From positions 1 through 8,941 of the forward strand of contig CAJKKX010000071.1 of NCBI GenBank assembly GCA_905200565.1: a DNA stretch of 8,941 nucleotides, given 5' to 3'. The notes below the pieces were generated by a model. That model ran no database searches and had not been told where the DNA came from. It saw nothing but the letters and a program-made list of their open reading frames with translations. Positions 6,414 through 8,941 of this stretch are shown piece by piece. A program made the position numbers and the translations under genes. Positions within the stretch are counted from its first letter, which is position 1. Every line of letters begins with the position of its first letter. This DNA comes from an uncultured Lachnospiraceae bacterium. GTDB lineage: Bacteria; Bacillota_A; Clostridia; Lachnospirales; Lachnospiraceae.

Positions 6414-6950
6414 CTATACCAGCTCTAAGAGAACTTCCATCGCTGCATCGCCACGGCGAAGGCCGATTTTAACGATTCTGGTGTAACCACCATTGCGTCC
6501 TGCATACTTCGGAGCGATCTCTGTAAATAATTTCTCAGTCAGATCGATCTCTTTCGTATTTCTCTTCTTTCCTGCCGCCTCTGCCGGAACTTCTTTTACC
6601 GTGTAAAGAACTTTCTGCATCTCTCTTCTTGCATGCAGTCTGGATGGAAGATCCTTCCTGATCTCCTTCTGAACCTCGTCATAAACGGTAACTTTCTTTC
6701 CATCTACAACTTCTTTTACTCTCTTTCCGTCTTTGTCCTTACGAGCTACTTTCGCTGTAACGGTAACCGTCTCATAATTGTCTTTTTCCTTTACAGCCAG
6801 AGCGATCAGTCCCTCCGCAACCTTCCGGATTTCTTTTGCCTTTGCCTCTGTCGTAACGATTTTACCATGCTGCAACAGGGCTGTTACCTGCCCTCTGATC
6901 AAAGCCTTTCTCTGGCTTGATGTTCTGCTAAGTTTTCTATAACCTGCCAT
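6414..6950 (-). CDS. rplQ: 50S ribosomal protein L17, lineage-extended form
   Basis: L17 is a large-subunit protein near the peptide exit tunnel. The N-terminal part matches the family: AGYRKLSRTSSQRKALIRGQ, then GKIVTTEAKAKEIRKVAEGLI. So does the C-terminal part: KLFTEIAPKYAGRNGGYTR, then IVKIGLRRGDAAMEVLLELV. The protein has 178 residues, against 127 in E. coli. The extra length comes mainly from a Lys/Val-rich block at about 53-106, and a smaller one at about 117-136 after RREMQKVLY. Both are in frame with no sign of a frameshift, so this is an insertion, not damage. I start at the ATG at 6950, where GGAGG lies 8 bases upstream and the family N-terminus begins; the ATG at 6965 lies upstream of that site. 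It is the last gene of the operon. Confidence 0.96.
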   Translation of the reverse strand: MAGYRKLSRTSSQRKALIRGQVTALLQHGKIVTTEAKAKEIRKVAEGLIALAVKEKDNYETVTVTAKVARKDKDGKRVKEVVDGKKVTVYDEVQKEIRKDLPSRLHARREMQKVLYTVKEVPAEAAGKKRNTKEIDLTEKLFTEIAPKYAGRNGGYTRIVKIGLRRGDAAMEVLLELV

Positions 6951-6958
6951 TCTTTTTT

Positions 6959-6963
6959 CCTCC
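6959..6963 (-). promoter_or_regulatory. Shine-Dalgarno site fixing the rplQ start
   Basis: GGAGG on the minus strand is separated by 8 bases (AAAAAAGA) from the ATG at 6950. This rules out the in-frame ATG at 6965, which would place the site inside the coding region. Confidence 0.85.
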
Positions 6964-6966
6964 ATT

Positions 6967-7076
6967 TGTGGAACACCTGCGCATGCACTTCGGGCTTACT
7001 CCACAGATGCTTTCATTCTACAAATTTTATTCGCCGCCTGTACGGGAAGCTTCACAATCCCACCGGCTTGTGAAGC
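6967..7076 (-). other. rpoA-rplQ spacer with two possible RNA hairpins
   Basis: The gap from 6951 to 7089 is 139 bases, far longer than the other operon spacers here (57 and 18). In the transcript GCTTCACAA and TTGTGAAGC (7076-7068 and 7057-7049) form a 9-bp stem with a 10-base loop. No U tract follows, so it is not a terminator. Nearer to rplQ, TGTGGA (7005-7000) and TCCACA (6972-6967) can pair over 6 bp just upstream of the rplQ Shine-Dalgarno site. I see no promoter that fits well and no coding potential. RNA processing, stability control or a translation leader are all possible. Confidence 0.5.
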
Positions 7077-7089
7077 GGCACGCAGCCTC

Positions 7090-8049
7090 CTACTCGTCGC
7101 CCGCGTTTAATTCCAGCCCAAGCTCTTTTAATTTTCCTAATACTTCCTCCAGGGATTTCCGTCCCAGGTTACGAACTTTCATCATATCCTCGGAAGTCCT
7201 GTTACACAGCTCTGCCACCGTGTTGATTCCGGCCCTTTTTAAACAATTGTAAGAACGAACCGACAGTTCCAGTTCATCAATGTTCATATCCAGCACTTTG
7301 CCTTTTTCATTGTCCTCTTTCTCAATCATAATCTCAGCGGATTTCGCATTCTCCGAAAGATCAATGAACAGGCTCAGATGCTCGCTCAGAACCTTTGCGG
7401 CCAGACTGACTGCCTCATCCGGCGCCAGAGTACCGTTCGTATATACATCCAGTGTTAATTTATCATAGTCCGTCACCTGACCCACACGGGTATTCGCAAC
7501 AGTAAGATTTACGCGCTCTACCGGTGTATAAATAGCGTCCACCGCAATCACACCGATTGGCATATCCTCCGTTTTCCCCTTTTCAGCGCTCACATAACCT
7601 CTGCCCTTTGTAATGGTAAGCTCCATAAAGAGCTTGCTGTCAGCGCCGCCATTTAATGTAGCGATCACCTGATCCGGATTCATGATGACGATGTCCTGAT
7701 CCGCCTGAATATCGGCAGCCGTTACGACGCCTTCCCCTTCGAATTCGATATAAGCCGATTTCGCTTCATTCGTTTCACTGTTATTCTGAATAGCCAGTGA
7801 TTTAATGTTCATGATGATCTCAGTCACGTCTTCCTTTACACCCGGAATCGAACTGAACTCATGCAGTACGCCCTCTATCTTCACCTGGCTCACTGCTGTA
7901 CCCGGCAAAGAAGAAAGCATAATCCTGCGGAGAGAATTGCCCAGAGTTGTTCCATAGCCTCTTTCCAGCGGCTCTACAACAAATCTGCCATATTTTTTAT
8001 CTTCTGATATTTCAGCAATTTCAATTTTAGGTCTGTTAAAATCGAACAC
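7090..8049 (-). CDS. rpoA: DNA-directed RNA polymerase subunit alpha
   Basis: The alpha subunit dimerises to seed RNA polymerase assembly, and its C-terminal domain contacts UP elements and activators. The 319-residue length is normal. The N-terminal domain (about 1-228) shows the family signature [20 protein letters not shown] at about 25-44, then LSSLPG. A flexible linker rich in Glu and Lys (about 240-252) leads to the C-terminal domain (about 255-315). There [13 protein letters not shown] and NLGRKSLEE carry R265, N268, C269, G296, K298, S299 and E302. These are the DNA-contacting positions known from E. coli, and they happen to keep the same numbers. The start is GTG at 8049, with AGGAGG 9 bases upstream. 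It lies between rpsD (57-base gap) and rplQ (139-base gap). Confidence 0.98.
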   Translation of the reverse strand: MFDFNRPKIEIAEISEDKKYGRFVVEPLERGYGTTLGNSLRRIMLSSLPGTAVSQVKIEGVLHEFSSIPGVKEDVTEIIMNIKSLAIQNNSETNEAKSAYIEFEGEGVVTAADIQADQDIVIMNPDQVIATLNGGADSKLFMELTITKGRGYVSAEKGKTEDMPIGVIAVDAIYTPVERVNLTVANTRVGQVTDYDKLTLDVYTNGTLAPDEAVSLAAKVLSEHLSLFIDLSENAKSAEIMIEKEDNEKGKVLDMNIDELELSVRSYNCLKRAGINTVAELCNRTSEDMMKVRNLGRKSLEEVLGKLKELGLELNAGDE

Positions 8050-8058
8050 TATAAAGTC

Positions 8059-8064
8059 CCTCCT
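8059..8064 (-). promoter_or_regulatory. Strong Shine-Dalgarno site before the GTG start of rpoA
   Basis: AGGAGG (within AAAAGGAGGG) lies 9 bases upstream of the GTG at 8049. No ATG in a suitable position gives the conserved [14 protein letters not shown]-terminus, so this site supports the GTG start. An upstream CCCTC (8088-8084) could pair with GAGGG here, but only over 5 bp. Confidence 0.8.
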
Positions 8065-8106
8065 TTTGGGTTATCATGGTTACGAGGGTATCTATAATCC
8101 TACAGA

Positions 8107-8700
8107 TTATTTAGAATATAACTCGACGATAAGCATCTCGTCCACTGGTACATCGATGACTTCTCTTGCCGGCGCCTCTTTTACACTACCCTTCAGAGCT
8201 TCCTGATCGCAGTCTAACCATTCCGGAACAAGTCTTCCGCCAGTTACGTCCAGGATATCTTTATATCTCTGCATGGATTTGCATTTTTCTTTGATTTCAA
8301 CAACATCCCCGGCTTTTACCAGATAAGACGGGATATTTACCTGTTTTCCATTTACCAGCACATGCTTATGGTCAACGATCTGTCTTGCCTCTTTTCTTGT
8401 TCTGGCGAATCCCAGACGGAAAACCACGTTATCCAGTCTCGTCTCCAGAAGCATCATCAGATTCGGACCTGTCATGCCCGGCATCTTCTCCGCTTTCTTA
8501 TAGTAATTTCTGAAAGGTTTCTCCAGAACGCCGTAGATGAATTTCGCTTTCTGTTTCTCTCTGAGCTGTAAACCGTACTCGCTCATCTTACGGTTTGCTC
8601 TCTTTAACTCTCTTGTAGATTTCTTATCAATTCCCAGATAAACTGGATCTAAACCAAGTGATCTGCATCTTTTCAGAACAGGAACTCTATTAACTGCCAT
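8107..8700 (-). CDS. rpsD: 30S ribosomal protein S4
   Basis: S4 is a primary 16S rRNA binding protein that starts assembly of the small-subunit body. The 197-residue length is typical. The N-terminal domain (about 1-87) includes KMSEYGLQLREKQKAKFIYG and the conserved MMLLETRLDNVVFRLG. The S4 RNA-binding domain follows (about 88-148), with ARTRKEARQIVDHKHVLVNG then IPSYLVKAGD. The C-terminus is DEMLIVELYSK. Only one cysteine (C12) lies in the N-terminal 40 residues, so this is the zinc-free form. The ATG at 8700 follows GAGGAGG after 10 bases. Placement between rpsK and rpoA is the clostridial order. In E. coli S4 represses translation of its operon, but no comparable leader can be judged here. 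Confidence 0.97.
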   Translation of the reverse strand: MAVNRVPVLKRCRSLGLDPVYLGIDKKSTRELKRANRKMSEYGLQLREKQKAKFIYGVLEKPFRNYYKKAEKMPGMTGPNLMMLLETRLDNVVFRLGFARTRKEARQIVDHKHVLVNGKQVNIPSYLVKAGDVVEIKEKCKSMQRYKDILDVTGGRLVPEWLDCDQEALKGSVKEAPAREVIDVPVDEMLIVELYSK

Positions 8701-8718
8701 CTTCCTAATACCTCCTCA

Positions 8719-8941
8719 TTAGACTCTTCTGCGTTTTGGTGGGCGACATCCGTTGTGTGGTACAGGTGTTACGTCCCTGATGCTGGTTACTTCCAGACCG
8801 CATGCAGATAATGCACGGATTGCTGCTTCACGTCCTGAACCAGGACCCTTTACAAATACGTCTACAGTCTTCAGACCATGTACTAATGCCGCCTTTGTAG
8901 CAGTCTCTGCTGCCATCTGTGCCGCATATGGAGTAGATTTC
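8719..8941 (-). CDS. rpsK: 30S ribosomal protein S11, C-terminal part (5' end outside window)
   Basis: S11 is a small-subunit platform protein near the E site and mRNA exit. The window holds its last 73 codons plus the stop, open to the right edge. The sequence runs [20 protein letters not shown], then [20 protein letters not shown], and ends [20 protein letters not shown], which is diagnostic of S11. The methionine at 8916 is internal (AAQMAAE) and not the start. About 55-60 N-terminal residues lie beyond the window, judging from the usual length of about 130. The rpsD start is only 18 bases past the stop, so the two are co-transcribed and probably translationally linked. Confidence 0.97.
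   Translation of the reverse strand, partial: KSTPYAAQMAAETATKAALVHGLKTVDVFVKGPGSGREAAIRALSACGLEVTSIRDVTPVPHNGCRPPKRRRV

Noticed and set aside
6061..6486. 141-codon plus-strand open frame across the permease and the end of rplQ
   Set aside because: It overlaps two well-supported genes and an intrinsic terminator; its composition is that of reverse-strand hydrophobic codons.
6968..7252. 94-codon plus-strand open frame covering the rpoA-rplQ spacer
   Set aside because: Half of it is antisense to the conserved RpoA C-terminal domain; there is no convincing ribosome-binding site or recognisable product.
8058..8088. Hairpin hiding the rpoA Shine-Dalgarno site (CCCTC with GAGGG)
   Set aside because: Only 5 bp around a loop of about 21 bases; too weak to claim as regulation.

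Overview
This window looks like a chromosomal segment of a Gram-positive, mid-GC Clostridia member, most likely a gut-type Lachnospiraceae relative. Three things suggest this. rpsD lies inside the rpsK-rpsD-rpoA-rplQ cluster, the clostridial arrangement (in Bacillus rpsD is elsewhere). The S4, RpoA and L17 proteins have Lachnospiraceae-like sequences. The large surface protein has the membrane segment, HTHT motifs, SpaA-type domains and sortase signal common in adhesins of gut Firmicutes. The family assignment is from memory of these proteins, not from a search.

Layout. Positions 1-55 hold the 5' part of a minus-strand tRNA-Trp (anticodon CCA), with a strong promoter at 74-102. A plus-strand promoter at about 156-184 points the other way, into a 1705-residue cell-wall-anchored surface protein (261-5378). 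That protein has an N-terminal membrane segment, two CX4HTHTX2C motifs, a Pro/Glu/Thr/Ser stalk, about 1,200 residues of probable beta-sandwich modules, two C-terminal prealbumin-like (SpaA/CnaB) domains and an LPSAG sortase signal. A perfect 15-bp hairpin at 5384-5422 separates it from a convergent EamA/DMT-family permease gene (5442-6311, minus).

The right third is the 3' end of the alpha-type ribosomal operon, all on the minus strand and read from the right edge leftward: rpsK (5'-truncated by the window), rpsD, rpoA and rplQ. It ends in an intrinsic terminator at 6366-6401. Spacers are short except for 139 bases between rpoA and rplQ, which contain possible RNA hairpins. L17 carries an extra internal block compared with E. 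coli L17.

Functionally there are two unrelated parts: a core transcription/translation operon, and an accessory pair (orphan surface adhesin, small-molecule permease) between that operon and a tRNA gene. No sortase, pilin partner, transposase, CRISPR array or phage gene is visible. The least explained elements are the paired HTHT motifs, the repeated N-x-A-type strand ends of the adhesin, the L17 insertion and the rpoA-rplQ spacer. I do not see strong evidence for a wholly new multi-gene system.
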